Shown piece by piece: positions 8,295 to 16,133 of a stretch of 35,910 nt of DNA; the stretch's first letter is position 1, and each line of letters starts with the position of its first letter. The stretch is from an uncultured Ruminococcus sp. (GTDB taxonomy: Bacteria; Bacillota; Clostridia; Oscillospirales; CAG-272): positions 1 to 35,910 of the forward strand of contig CADBSB010000091.1 in assembly GCA_902797235.1 (NCBI GenBank), in the 5' to 3' direction. The notes beneath the pieces are model-generated. The model was given only the letters and a program-made list of their open reading frames with translations. It was not told the origin of the DNA and ran no database searches. Made by a program: the position numbers and the translations under genes.

Positions 8295-9037
8295 AGCTCG
8301 TCAAGCGTACCGAAGCGGTAGCCCATTCTCTCCCATTCCGAAAGAAGTTGATCAAGTATGTCGGCGTTTGTTTTTGAGGTGGGGTGCAAAAGGATTATTT
8401 CTCCGTTATGGGTATTGTCAAGAATGAGCTTTACGGCGTACTCCTCTGACGGCTGTTTATCGTTGTTCCAGTCCGCGTAGGCGAAGCTCCAGAAGACCGT
8501 TTTATAACCGAGCTTTTCCATATTACATAGCAGATTTTTGCTTACCTTCCCCTCCGGCGGGCGGAAGAATTTCGGCATTTGCTTTCCCGTCAGCTCTCTG
8601 TACTCGTTTTCAAGCGCGGTCAGCTCCATACCGCATTCGTCAAGGCTCATATTCGTCATATTTTTATGATGCGCGGAGTGATTGCAGACCGTGTGGCCGT
8701 GCTCCGCCATTTTTACGATAAGCTCCGGGTTGCGCCTTATGATATTTTCAAGCACGAAAAACGCGCCCTTCGCGCCGTGTTTATCGAGCGTGTCGACGAT
8801 CTTTTCCACGTTTCCGTTCTCATACCCCGCGTCAAAGGTGAGGTATATCACTTTTTCGTCCTTACCCAGATAATACGCGTCGTAATCGTCTATATACGAT
8901 AAGCACGTATCGAGGCAGGGCCTGTTATGGTCTTTTTTTCTCATTATATAAAAATCGTTATACTCCGCCGAGGCGCAAAGCGACGTAAGCGACGCGGCGG
9001 ACAGTATTACCGATAACGTTTTAATTATTTTTTTCAT
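8291..9037 (-). CDS. pdaA: PdaA-type cortex muramic-delta-lactam de-N-acetylase
   Basis: A 248-residue protein with an N-terminal signal peptide (MKKIIKTLSVILSAASL). The CE4 domain carries the PdaA-style first motif IYLTFDAGYENG (Asp69), the metal ligands NHSAHH (His120, His124), FRPPEG, WSFAYADWN and ILLHP. The YENG variant in place of DDGP separates PdaA from ordinary deacetylases. PdaA deacetylates N-acetylmuramic acid so that muramic-delta-lactam can form in the spore cortex, which is needed for germination. The start at 9037 is chosen over a longer frame reaching 9205 because AAGGAG lies about 9 bases before it and the signal peptide begins there. It is first in a pdaA, deacetylase, spoIVB series. 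The assignment by motif is good but not tested by alignment. Confidence 0.87.
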   Translation of the reverse strand: MKKIIKTLSVILSAASLTSLCASAEYNDFYIMRKKDHNRPCLDTCLSYIDDYDAYYLGKDEKVIYLTFDAGYENGNVEKIVDTLDKHGAKGAFFVLENIIRRNPELIVKMAEHGHTVCNHSAHHKNMTNMSLDECGMELTALENEYRELTGKQMPKFFRPPEGKVSKNLLCNMEKLGYKTVFWSFAYADWNNDKQPSEEYAVKLILDNTHNGEIILLHPTSKTNADILDQLLSEWERMGYRFGTLDEL

Positions 9038-9056
9038 TTTGCTGTTCTCCTTTTTA

Positions 9057-9065
9057 TATAGTATG
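9057..9065 (-). promoter_or_regulatory. Possible sporulation-sigma -10 element upstream of pdaA
   Basis: The minus strand reads CATACTATA here. It fits the -10 consensus of sporulation sigma factors (CATANNNTA for sigma-K/E, CATNNTA for sigma-G). No matching -35 is found at the expected distance, so the call is weak. Confidence 0.25.
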
Positions 9066-9164
9066 CTGCAAAGCAAAACAAAAAAACGTGGTATAAATTT
9101 CAATATAAAATGCAATCTTTTTTTGTCTTTTACATAAAATACATAATAAACGAAAGGAGACAAT

Positions 9165-9593
9165 ATGGCAGAACAAAGCGGTTTTATACTTGTATCCGCA
9201 GTCACGGCGACGGGCTCCTACCCGCTTGAGGGCGCGGAGGTGATGATATCCGAGCTTACGGATAAGGGCGACACGGTGATCTACAGGTACATAACGGACG
9301 AAAGCGGGCAGACGCCGTTATCGGAGCTTGGGGCGCCGGACGTTGAAAATTCCCTCTCCCCCGACAGCGGAAAGCGCGGGTTTTCGCTATACAACGTGAC
9401 GGTAAGATCGGACGGATTTTATCCGTTGTCGAGCCTTGACGTGCCTGTCTTCCCGGGGATCATATCAAGACAGCAGATGATACTGTCGCCCTATACACAG
9501 TCGGGCGTGAACGGCACGGATGAATTTACGCCGGACTGTAAGCCGTACCCGGGCGGCTGCGGCGATATATCGAAGGAGGGCGGAAATGAATGA
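9165..9593 (+). CDS. Small beta-rich protein, possible carboxypeptidase-regulatory-like fold
   Basis: 142 residues, preceded by AAAGGAG and an ATG at 9165. The N-terminal half (GFILVSAVTATGSYPLEGAEV, then YRYITDESGQTPLSEL and FSLYNVTVRSDGFYP) has the strand-turn pattern of transthyretin or carboxypeptidase-regulatory-like beta-sandwich domains. The tail after about residue 110 is Pro/Gly/Cys-rich. There is no signal peptide and no membrane segment. Its last codons overlap the SpoIID-domain gene by 8 bp, so the two are made together. Family resemblance is by pattern only. It may be a structural or adaptor protein for the peptidoglycan-acting partners downstream. The function is unknown. Confidence 0.75.
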   Translation: MAEQSGFILVSAVTATGSYPLEGAEVMISELTDKGDTVIYRYITDESGQTPLSELGAPDVENSLSPDSGKRGFSLYNVTVRSDGFYPLSSLDVPVFPGIISRQQMILSPYTQSGVNGTDEFTPDCKPYPGGCGDISKEGGNE

Positions 9594-10998
9594 GCTTTTG
9601 CCCGTGATACCCGAAAAGATAACCGTACATTTAGGCGGCTCATCCGACAAAAACGCCGACAACGTGACAGTGGATTTTCCGGATTATATAAAAAACTGCG
9701 CGAGCTGTGAGATATATCCGACGTGGCCCGACGCGTCAATCAGAGCGAATATCTACGCGATGATCTCGTTTGCCTTAAACAGAGTTTACACGCAGTATTA
9801 CAGGGTGCGAAACCACGATTTTGACATAACGAACAACACCGCGGAGGATCAGTCCTATATAAGAGGCCACGCCGTTTTTGACGTAATAAACGACGTGGTG
9901 GATGAGATATTCAATTCGTATATCAAACGCGCGGGCAGCGTTGAGCCGCTTTTCGCCGCGTACTGTAACGGCACGACGTCGACGTGCAGGGGGCTTTCAC
10001 AATGGGGCTCCGTAAGCCTCGCCGAGCAGGGCTATACGGCTTACGGGATACTGAAATACTACTACGGCGACAATATCGAGATCGTCGAAAACGCGCCGGT
10101 AGGCGATCTGCTCCTCGCCGAGCCGCCGATGCCGCTGCGCCTCGGGATCGCAGACGATACGGTGCGTTTCGTTGAGCTGCGACTTAACCGGATAGGCAAA
10201 AATTACCCCGCGATACCGAAGGTTTCTGAGGTTTCGATCGTCTTCACCGACGAGACGAAGGCGGCGGTAAAAGAATTCCAGCGTATTTTCGGTATGCCGG
10301 TTACGGGTGTGGTGGACAGAAGCACTTGGTACAGGATACAATTCATATATTCCGGCGTGAAGCGGCTGAACGAGGTTGAGAGCGAGGGCGTTTCGCTTGA
10401 CGAGGTGTCCTTACAGCTGCCGACCGCGATATACGAGGGCGAGACCGGGATATACGTAAGCGTGCTGCAATATTATTTGCAGGCGGTGTCGATATACTAC
10501 GCCGAGGTGCCGTCGATCGAGGTGGACGGCATATACGGGCCGAAGACCGCCGAGGCGGTCGCCGCGGTGCAGAACCTTTTCGGGCTTGAACAGACCGGCT
10601 CGGTCGACAGACAAACGCTTTTCGCGGTGTACGACATATATTTAGGCGTCGCGGACGTGATACGCGAAACGGACGTGACTACCGCCGCGCAGTACGGCGG
10701 ACAGCTGCTCGCCGTAGGCTCGACGGGCGGCGACGTTTCGATATTGCAGTCGTATATAAACGTGCTGTCGGGCGTTTACGACACGATAACGCCGCCCGAG
10801 ATAACGGGCACGTACGACGCCGCGACCGAGGCAGCGGTGTCCGAGATACAGCGCATATTCGGTATAACGGTGACGGGCATAACGGGGCCGATAACGTGGG
10901 ACACGATAGCGTCCGAATACGAGCTTATAGCCGACGGCGACAGATTTACGAGCGGTCAGTACGGCGGCGATATTTACAACACGGAGGCGGGAGCATGA
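9586..10998 (+). CDS. SpoIID/LytB-domain protein with peptidoglycan-binding repeats
   Basis: 470 residues. The first part (about 25-160) is a SpoIID-like domain: DYIKNCASCEIYPTW places Glu42 at the catalytic-glutamate position of SpoIID lytic transglycosylases. FDITNNTAEDQ and GLSQWGSVSLAEQGY...YYYGDNIEI are the other hallmark blocks. Three peptidoglycan-binding-1-type repeats follow (roughly 180-250, 275-350 and 375-445), marked by DGIYGPKTAEAV, FGMPVTGVVDRSTW and FGITVTGITGPITW. The ATG at 9586 has AAGGAGG about 7 bases upstream; an in-frame codon at 9520 lies deep in the previous gene and has no such site. Unlike SpoIID it has no signal peptide or membrane anchor. It likely acts on or binds cell wall during sporulation or lysis, which is inferred from the domains and the nearby spoIVB/pdaA block. 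Confidence 0.85.
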   Translation: MNELLPVIPEKITVHLGGSSDKNADNVTVDFPDYIKNCASCEIYPTWPDASIRANIYAMISFALNRVYTQYYRVRNHDFDITNNTAEDQSYIRGHAVFDVINDVVDEIFNSYIKRAGSVEPLFAAYCNGTTSTCRGLSQWGSVSLAEQGYTAYGILKYYYGDNIEIVENAPVGDLLLAEPPMPLRLGIADDTVRFVELRLNRIGKNYPAIPKVSEVSIVFTDETKAAVKEFQRIFGMPVTGVVDRSTWYRIQFIYSGVKRLNEVESEGVSLDEVSLQLPTAIYEGETGIYVSVLQYYLQAVSIYYAEVPSIEVDGIYGPKTAEAVAAVQNLFGLEQTGSVDRQTLFAVYDIYLGVADVIRETDVTTAAQYGGQLLAVGSTGGDVSILQSYINVLSGVYDTITPPEITGTYDAATEAAVSEIQRIFGITVTGITGPITWDTIASEYELIADGDRFTSGQYGGDIYNTEAGA

Positions 10999-11525
10999 GA
11001 GACGAACAGAGCCGCGATTATATAAGGCAGTTCCAGAATTATTTATACAGCATATCGTTAAAGGACGCCTCCGTTCCGCGTATAGTGCCGGACGGCATTT
11101 ACGGCAAAAAGACCAAAGCGGCGGTGACGGCGTACCAGCGCACGCGCGGACTTAAAGCGACGGGCGACGCGGATATGAAAACGTGGCAGGCGGTAAAGGA
11201 CGAATACGAGCGTATTATAGCGGAATATTCGTCGCCCGCGCCGCTTTGCGTATTCCCGGGCTACGGCTATACGGTAAAGATAGGCGACAAAGGCGACGTG
11301 CCCGCGTTTATACAGATAATACTAAGGTGTTTATCGGGCGAATACGGCTTTACGGCGGCGGATAATATTTCGGGCGAATACTCGCAAAAGGACGCGGAGG
11401 AGATTAAGATCTTACAAAACATACACGGACTGCAAAAAACGGGGGAGGTAGATATATTCACGTGGAACTGCATTTGCTCCGACTACAATATGTTTTGTTC
11501 GCTTTGTGAATATAACGGCAGATAA
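10995..11525 (+). CDS. Peptidoglycan-binding-domain protein
   Basis: 176 residues with two peptidoglycan-binding-1-like repeats. The first (about 10-70) contains VPDGIYGKKTKAAVTAYQRTRGLKATG. The second (about 90-165) contains KGDVPAFIQIILRCL and ILQNIHGLQKTGEVDIFTW. It has no catalytic domain and no signal peptide. The ATG at 10995 overlaps the preceding stop (ATGA) and sits just after GGAGGCGGGA, so it is coupled to the SpoIID-domain protein and probably arose by duplication of that protein's repeats. Longer in-frame extension upstream is an artefact of overlap. It may be an accessory wall-binding subunit of the upstream enzyme. Confidence 0.82.
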   Translation: MRDEQSRDYIRQFQNYLYSISLKDASVPRIVPDGIYGKKTKAAVTAYQRTRGLKATGDADMKTWQAVKDEYERIIAEYSSPAPLCVFPGYGYTVKIGDKGDVPAFIQIILRCLSGEYGFTAADNISGEYSQKDAEEIKILQNIHGLQKTGEVDIFTWNCICSDYNMFCSLCEYNGR

Positions 11526-11530
11526 TTGCT

Positions 11531-11536
11531 TATAAT
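11531..11536 (+). promoter_or_regulatory. Possible -10 element before the Clp gene
   Basis: TATAAT lies in the 34-bp gap before the Clp start codon. No -35 at the right distance is seen, so the gene may simply be the last in the upstream operon. Confidence 0.25.
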
Positions 11537-11559
11537 CACACAAAAAAAGAGGTCATTTT

Positions 11560-13740
11560 ATGAGGCGTTACACGGCTCTTTGCGAGACCGTACTTGACAA
11601 GGCAAAGGAAATATCCTTATCGTCCGCCTGCAATTTCACCGGGTCCGAGCACGTGCTTTTATCCATGCTGAAAACGAGCGGCTGTATAGCGAACAAACTG
11701 CTTACGGCGCGCGGCATTACGGCGTACAGCGTGGCCGCAATGATGCCGGAAATGACGGACCGCCGCTCCCGCATCGGCAGCGTTGATTTTACCGTGCGCA
11801 TGGAGCATATACTCGAATCCGCGTCGGAGCAGGCTTACCGCCACGGCAGCGGCGAGATAGGGACGGAGCATATACTTCTTTCTATGGTATCGGAGGACGA
11901 ATGCGTGGCGGCGCGGCTCATAACCGAGCATAACGTAAAGCTTTCCGAGATATTCTCCGACGTGACGGCCGTGATAGGCGCGCGGAGTTTGCAAAAAGGC
12001 AGAAAGCGGACAAAGGAGGCCGTTTATTTAAAGCAGTACGGCGTTGATCTGTGCGAAAAGTACGGCAAAAGCCGCCCGGTATGCTGCGGCAGGGACGCGG
12101 AATGCGAGAGCGTAATAAGGATCTTGTGCAGAAAGACCAAAAATAATCCGTGCCTTTTAGGCGAAGCGGGAGTGGGAAAAACGACCGTCGCGGCGGGCGT
12201 TGCGGCGATGATAGCGGAGGGGAACGTACCGGATATACTGAAAAACAAGACCGTCGTTTCCGTGGATATGGCGTCCGTCGTCGCCGGGGCGAAATACCGG
12301 GGAGATTTTGAAGAACGCTTCCGCGGCATAATAAGCGAGGCGGCGGAGCGCGGCGACGTGATACTTTTCATAGACGAGCTGCACACGGTAATGGGCGCGG
12401 GCGCGGCGGAGGGGGCGATAGACGCGTCCAACATGATGAAGCAGCCGCTCGGCTCGGGCGACATAACGGTGATAGGCGCGACGACTTTTTCCGAATACGA
12501 AAAATATATAGAATCGGACGCGGCGCTCTGCCGCCGTTTTCAGCCCGTGATTATTTCCGAGCCCGACGAAAAACTCGCTTATACGATGCTCTGCGGGATA
12601 AGGCCCTCGCTTGAAGCGCACCACGGCGTCAAGATAACGGACGGAGCGATAAAGGCGGCGATAGATCTTTCTCGGCACCTCATCAAAAACAGATACCTGC
12701 CCGACAAGGCGATAGACCTGCTTGACGAGGCGGCGGCGGACGTCTCCTTCCGAGCGGAGGGCAAGACCGTAGGTGAAGACGAAATAACGCGCGTTTTATA
12801 TAAGAAAACCGGGTACGACAAAAAATCGCAAACGGAGGCGCTTACGGGGCTTGAAAGCAGACTTAACAAGCGGATAATCGGGCAAAATGCGGCGATAAGC
12901 GGTATTTGCAAAACCCTTATCCGCTCGTCGCTCGGGCTTTCGGAGACCAAAAAGCCGCGCGCGTCGTTTCTGTTCTACGGCGGCACTGGCGTCGGCAAAA
13001 CCGAGACGTGCAGGGCTTTGTCCGAATATTTAGGGTACGGAAAAAACTCGCTCATACGCTTCGATATGTCGGAATACACGGAAAGGCATACGGTGTCAAA
13101 GCTCATCGGCTCGCCGCCCGGGTATATCGGCTACGGCGACGGAGGGCTATTGACCGAATGCGTGAGACGGCGGCCGGACTGCGTGATCTGCTTTGACGAG
13201 GCGGATAAGGCGCACCGCGATGTTTACGGTTTATTTTTGCAGATACTCGACGAGGGCGAGCTGACGGACAGCCGCGGCAGGCGCGTTGACTTTTCCGGCA
13301 CGGTGATAATCTTCACCGCGAACGATATGAAGACGGGCGTGACAGTCTCGGGCTTCGGCAAAACGGATAAGCCGACGCGCAAAAACGGCATATTCACGCC
13401 GGAGCTGTGCAACAGGATAGACAGCTTTATCAAATTCGATACGCTCGACCGGGCGGCGCTGTCACTTATAATAAAGCGCAGGCTCGACGGTATCGGCAGG
13501 CTTTGCGGCGCGCGCGTTTTTTATGACGACGCCGTTTGCAAAGCGCTTGCCGACAAATGCGATATTTCATACGGCGCAAGAGAGGCGCTCCGCGCCGTTT
13601 CCGAATACGTTGAGGCGCCTTTGGCGGAGCTTTTGCTCAAAGGCGGCGGTACGGATATAAATATAGAAACAAACGGAAAAGATATTGCCCTTACAGCCGT
13701 CAAGGGTATTGACAAATCGCTTATTATGGAGTATAATTAG
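11560..13740 (+). CDS. Divergent ClpC/ClpA-type AAA+ unfoldase lacking the middle domain
   Basis: 726 residues. Two N-terminal Clp-N repeats (about 1-145, with FTGSEHVLLSML and IGTEHILLSMV) are followed by AAA module 1, with Walker A GEAGVGKT at 201-208, Walker B VILFIDELH and pore loop AKYRGDFEERF. AAA module 2 has Walker A GGTGVGKT at 474-481, Walker B CVICFDEADKAH and SPPGYIGYGDGG. The linker between modules is short, so the coiled-coil middle domain of ClpC and ClpB is missing, as in ClpA. The usual IGF/IGL ClpP-docking tripeptide appears as SGF. It should thread proteins using ATP, perhaps into ClpP, but target choice is unknown. AGAGG precedes the start. It is 34 bp behind a peptidoglycan-binding gene, an unusual setting for a Clp ATPase. 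Confidence 0.9.
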   Translation: MRRYTALCETVLDKAKEISLSSACNFTGSEHVLLSMLKTSGCIANKLLTARGITAYSVAAMMPEMTDRRSRIGSVDFTVRMEHILESASEQAYRHGSGEIGTEHILLSMVSEDECVAARLITEHNVKLSEIFSDVTAVIGARSLQKGRKRTKEAVYLKQYGVDLCEKYGKSRPVCCGRDAECESVIRILCRKTKNNPCLLGEAGVGKTTVAAGVAAMIAEGNVPDILKNKTVVSVDMASVVAGAKYRGDFEERFRGIISEAAERGDVILFIDELHTVMGAGAAEGAIDASNMMKQPLGSGDITVIGATTFSEYEKYIESDAALCRRFQPVIISEPDEKLAYTMLCGIRPSLEAHHGVKITDGAIKAAIDLSRHLIKNRYLPDKAIDLLDEAAADVSFRAEGKTVGEDEITRVLYKKTGYDKKSQTEALTGLESRLNKRIIGQNAAISGICKTLIRSSLGLSETKKPRASFLFYGGTGVGKTETCRALSEYLGYGKNSLIRFDMSEYTERHTVSKLIGSPPGYIGYGDGGLLTECVRRRPDCVICFDEADKAHRDVYGLFLQILDEGELTDSRGRRVDFSGTVIIFTANDMKTGVTVSGFGKTDKPTRKNGIFTPELCNRIDSFIKFDTLDRAALSLIIKRRLDGIGRLCGARVFYDDAVCKALADKCDISYGAREALRAVSEYVEAPLAELLLKGGGTDINIETNGKDIALTAVKGIDKSLIMEYN
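13709..13737 (+). promoter_or_regulatory. Perfect sigma-A promoter inside the 3' end of the Clp gene
   Basis: TTGACA (13709-13714), exactly 17 bp, TATAAT (13732-13737). The elements lie within the last codons of the Clp gene, three bases before the end of its stop codon, and 34 bp ahead of the DUF1858 start. Confidence 0.8.
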
Positions 13741-13770
13741 GACAATGAAAAAGAAAGGACGGAAATAGTA

Positions 13771-13971
13771 ATGGAAATAACGAAAGAAACCATTATAGGC
13801 GACGTACTTGACTATGACCGTGAGACCGCGCAGTTCTTCTTTGAGATAGGGATGCACTGCCTCGGCTGCCCCGCTTCAAGAGGCGAATCCATAGAGGACG
13901 CGTGCATGGTACACGGAACCGACGCAGACGAGCTTGTAAAGAAACTCAACGACTTTTTAGCGTCCAAATAA
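13771..13971 (+). CDS. DUF1858 domain protein
   Basis: A 66-residue single-domain protein of the DUF1858 family, also described as a hybrid-cluster-protein-associated redox disulfide domain. The signature is IGDVLDYDRETAQFFFEIGMHCLGCP, with a CLGC pair near residue 30 that could form a redox-active disulfide or bind metal. It is found in many anaerobes, often as a stand-alone cytoplasmic protein of unknown partner. AAAGGA lies in front of the ATG at 13771, and a perfect promoter is embedded in the end of the upstream Clp gene. A terminator follows directly, so it is probably its own transcription unit, expressed at a high basal level. Confidence 0.9.
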   Translation: MEITKETIIGDVLDYDRETAQFFFEIGMHCLGCPASRGESIEDACMVHGTDADELVKKLNDFLASK

Positions 13972-13978
13972 CAAAACC

Positions 13979-14008
13979 GCTCCGTTTTTTATCGGAGCTT
14001 TTGTTTTT
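13979..14008 (+). terminator. Terminator after the DUF1858 gene
   Basis: Stem gctccg/cggagc (13979-13984/13993-13998) is followed by a T-rich tail. Only about 15 bp separate it from the next start codon. Unless read-through occurs, the GH36 operon has little room for its own promoter. Confidence 0.75.
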
Positions 14009-14022
14009 ACGGGAGAAAGACT

Positions 14023-16131
14023 ATGAAAAAAGCGATTTCTTTTATTTTGATCTTATCATTTTTACTTCTTTTCGGCTGTGATAAAACGACCCCGCCCGAC
14101 ACTACGGACAACGCGGAAACCGTTATAATAACGACGGATGCGGAGACTGAGACGGACGCGGAGATCACGGATGTACCGAAATACAACGAATACGGAGAAA
14201 AAGCAATGAAACAGCTTGATATTTATTTTGATAACCCCGCGGATTTTCCGTTCTCTTTCAAATACAACGGTGAAAAAATAACGGGCTTCGGCGACGGATT
14301 TGAAATGGTGTCCGACGAAAGAGCCGAGGTTAGCGACGGCGAAAACCGCACCGTTTCATTTTTACACACATCAAGCGGCGCCGTTTTTGAAGTCAGGGCA
14401 AAATCGTACTATGCTTTTGACGCATGGGAGTGGACCGTTTACATAACGAACAAAAGCGAAAACACGACAAAAACGATAAGCGATATATCGGCGGTCGACG
14501 TTAAATTCGAGGGCGGATCGCCCGCGCTCAAAGGCATAAACGGAGATCTGGGCGATATGTACGCGCCGTATTCCGTTGACTTAACTAAAAAGACCGTCAA
14601 AAAGCAGTCCACGTCCGGAAGACCCACGCACGGCGAATTTCCGTATTTCAACCTTGAATACGGCGACGGCGGCGTTTTCCTCGCTGTCGGCTGGCCGGGC
14701 TGCTGGCGCGCGAATTTTGACGGCAAGAGCGGCACGGAAACGCATTATACCGCGGGGCAAAACAAAATAGCGGCGACGCTTTTGCCAAATGAGACGATAC
14801 GCACGCCGCTCGTCACGTTTTTGCGCTACGACGGCCGCGACGAGGCGGAAAACATGAATCTGTGGCGCAGATGGTTCATCGGCTGCAATATGAAGAAGGA
14901 CACGAAGGGCGAGGTCATTCAGCCCGTCGTCGGCTGGGGCTCGGTCGTCCAGGGTATGTCCACGCACGCGCTGAAGCGCACGATAAACTCGTATGTAAAT
15001 CACGGCGTGAACCTCGATTATTTCTGGCTCGACGCCGGCTGGTACGTAAACGCGGACGGAAACACCTGCGGCTGGCCGGAAACGGGCACGTGGCAGATGA
15101 ACACGACGCTTTTCCCGGACAAGTTCGCCGAGGTGTCCGATCTGATGCACGAAAACGGCGGAAAGACGCTATTGTGGTTTGAGCCGGAGGTCGTAAGGTG
15201 CAACAAGGACAAGTTCCTATCCGCAAATACCGATTTTAAGGAAGAATGGTTTTTAGGCACCGCGGCGGCGGGCAGCTGGCTTGAAGGTCAGCTTGTGGAT
15301 CTGGGCAACCCGGAGCTTCGCGCGTGGCTGCTCGGCAGGATCTGCACGGTGCTTGACGAGGGCAAAATAGATATGTACCGCCAGGACTTCAACGTGGACC
15401 CCGCGCCGGTCTGGAAGGAATGCGACGGAAAAGGCAGATCGGGCATAACGGAAAACAAGTACGTTCAGGGCTATCTCGCGCTGTGGGACGCGCTGCTTGA
15501 AAGATACCCCGATATGACGATAGATTCCTGCGCGTCGGGCGGCGGCAGAAACGATCTTGAAACGCTGCGCCGCGCCGTGCCGCTCCACATAAGCGACTAC
15601 TGGGACGGACAGAGCGGCAGATACGACGAAAGACAAGCCGTGCTTCTCTCGTTATCCGCGTGGATACCGTACTTCAAGCTACAGGTCAACTCTACCGAGG
15701 AGATAACGGAATACAGGCTCCGCTCCTGCATGGCGCCGTGGATAAACATGAACGTGCCGTCGATAAGCAAGCACACCCCGTGGGAGCTTGTGCGCGAAAA
15801 GGTCGCGGAATGGGAAAAGCTGTCCGAGCTGTTTTACGCCGACTTTTATCCGCTGACCGATTACAGCAAAAAAAACAGCGTGTGGCGCGCGTGGGAATAC
15901 TACGATAAAACCACGAACGAGGGCGCTGTACTCGCGTTCAGAGCCGAAAAGTGCAAAACCGATACGGTGACGCTGAAGCTCCGCGTAAATACCGAACTTA
16001 ACTACACCGTAAAGGACTGCAACGGGCTGATAGATTTGACGGTAAGCGGAAAAGATCTCTACGAAAACGGTCTTACCGTAAAGCTTGACAAGCCCGAATC
16101 GTCCGCTCTGATATTCATAAAAGGTCAATGA
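14023..16131 (+). CDS. GH36-type alpha-galactosidase-like lipoprotein
   Basis: 702 residues, exported and lipid-anchored: the signal peptide ends in the lipobox LFGC (Cys19), followed by a Thr/Asp/Glu-rich linker. A beta-sandwich region (about 60-280) precedes the TIM barrel. The barrel shows NLDYFWLDAGWY, LLWFEPEVV, the nucleophile in MYRQDFN (Asp455) and the acid/base in SCASGGGRND (Asp511), the standard GH36 pair. A small C-terminal beta domain closes the protein. It would cleave alpha-galactosides, or alpha-N-acetylgalactosaminides, at the cell surface. Its stop overlaps the next coding region's first possible start (ATGA at 16128). It is first of a trio with an NPCBM protein and a PHP protein. 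The family is firm; the sugar specificity is not. Confidence 0.9.
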   Translation: MKKAISFILILSFLLLFGCDKTTPPDTTDNAETVIITTDAETETDAEITDVPKYNEYGEKAMKQLDIYFDNPADFPFSFKYNGEKITGFGDGFEMVSDERAEVSDGENRTVSFLHTSSGAVFEVRAKSYYAFDAWEWTVYITNKSENTTKTISDISAVDVKFEGGSPALKGINGDLGDMYAPYSVDLTKKTVKKQSTSGRPTHGEFPYFNLEYGDGGVFLAVGWPGCWRANFDGKSGTETHYTAGQNKIAATLLPNETIRTPLVTFLRYDGRDEAENMNLWRRWFIGCNMKKDTKGEVIQPVVGWGSVVQGMSTHALKRTINSYVNHGVNLDYFWLDAGWYVNADGNTCGWPETGTWQMNTTLFPDKFAEVSDLMHENGGKTLLWFEPEVVRCNKDKFLSANTDFKEEWFLGTAAAGSWLEGQLVDLGNPELRAWLLGRICTVLDEGKIDMYRQDFNVDPAPVWKECDGKGRSGITENKYVQGYLALWDALLERYPDMTIDSCASGGGRNDLETLRRAVPLHISDYWDGQSGRYDERQAVLLSLSAWIPYFKLQVNSTEEITEYRLRSCMAPWINMNVPSISKHTPWELVREKVAEWEKLSELFYADFYPLTDYSKKNSVWRAWEYYDKTTNEGAVLAFRAEKCKTDTVTLKLRVNTELNYTVKDCNGLIDLTVSGKDLYENGLTVKLDKPESSALIFIKGQ

Positions 16132-16133
16132 CT

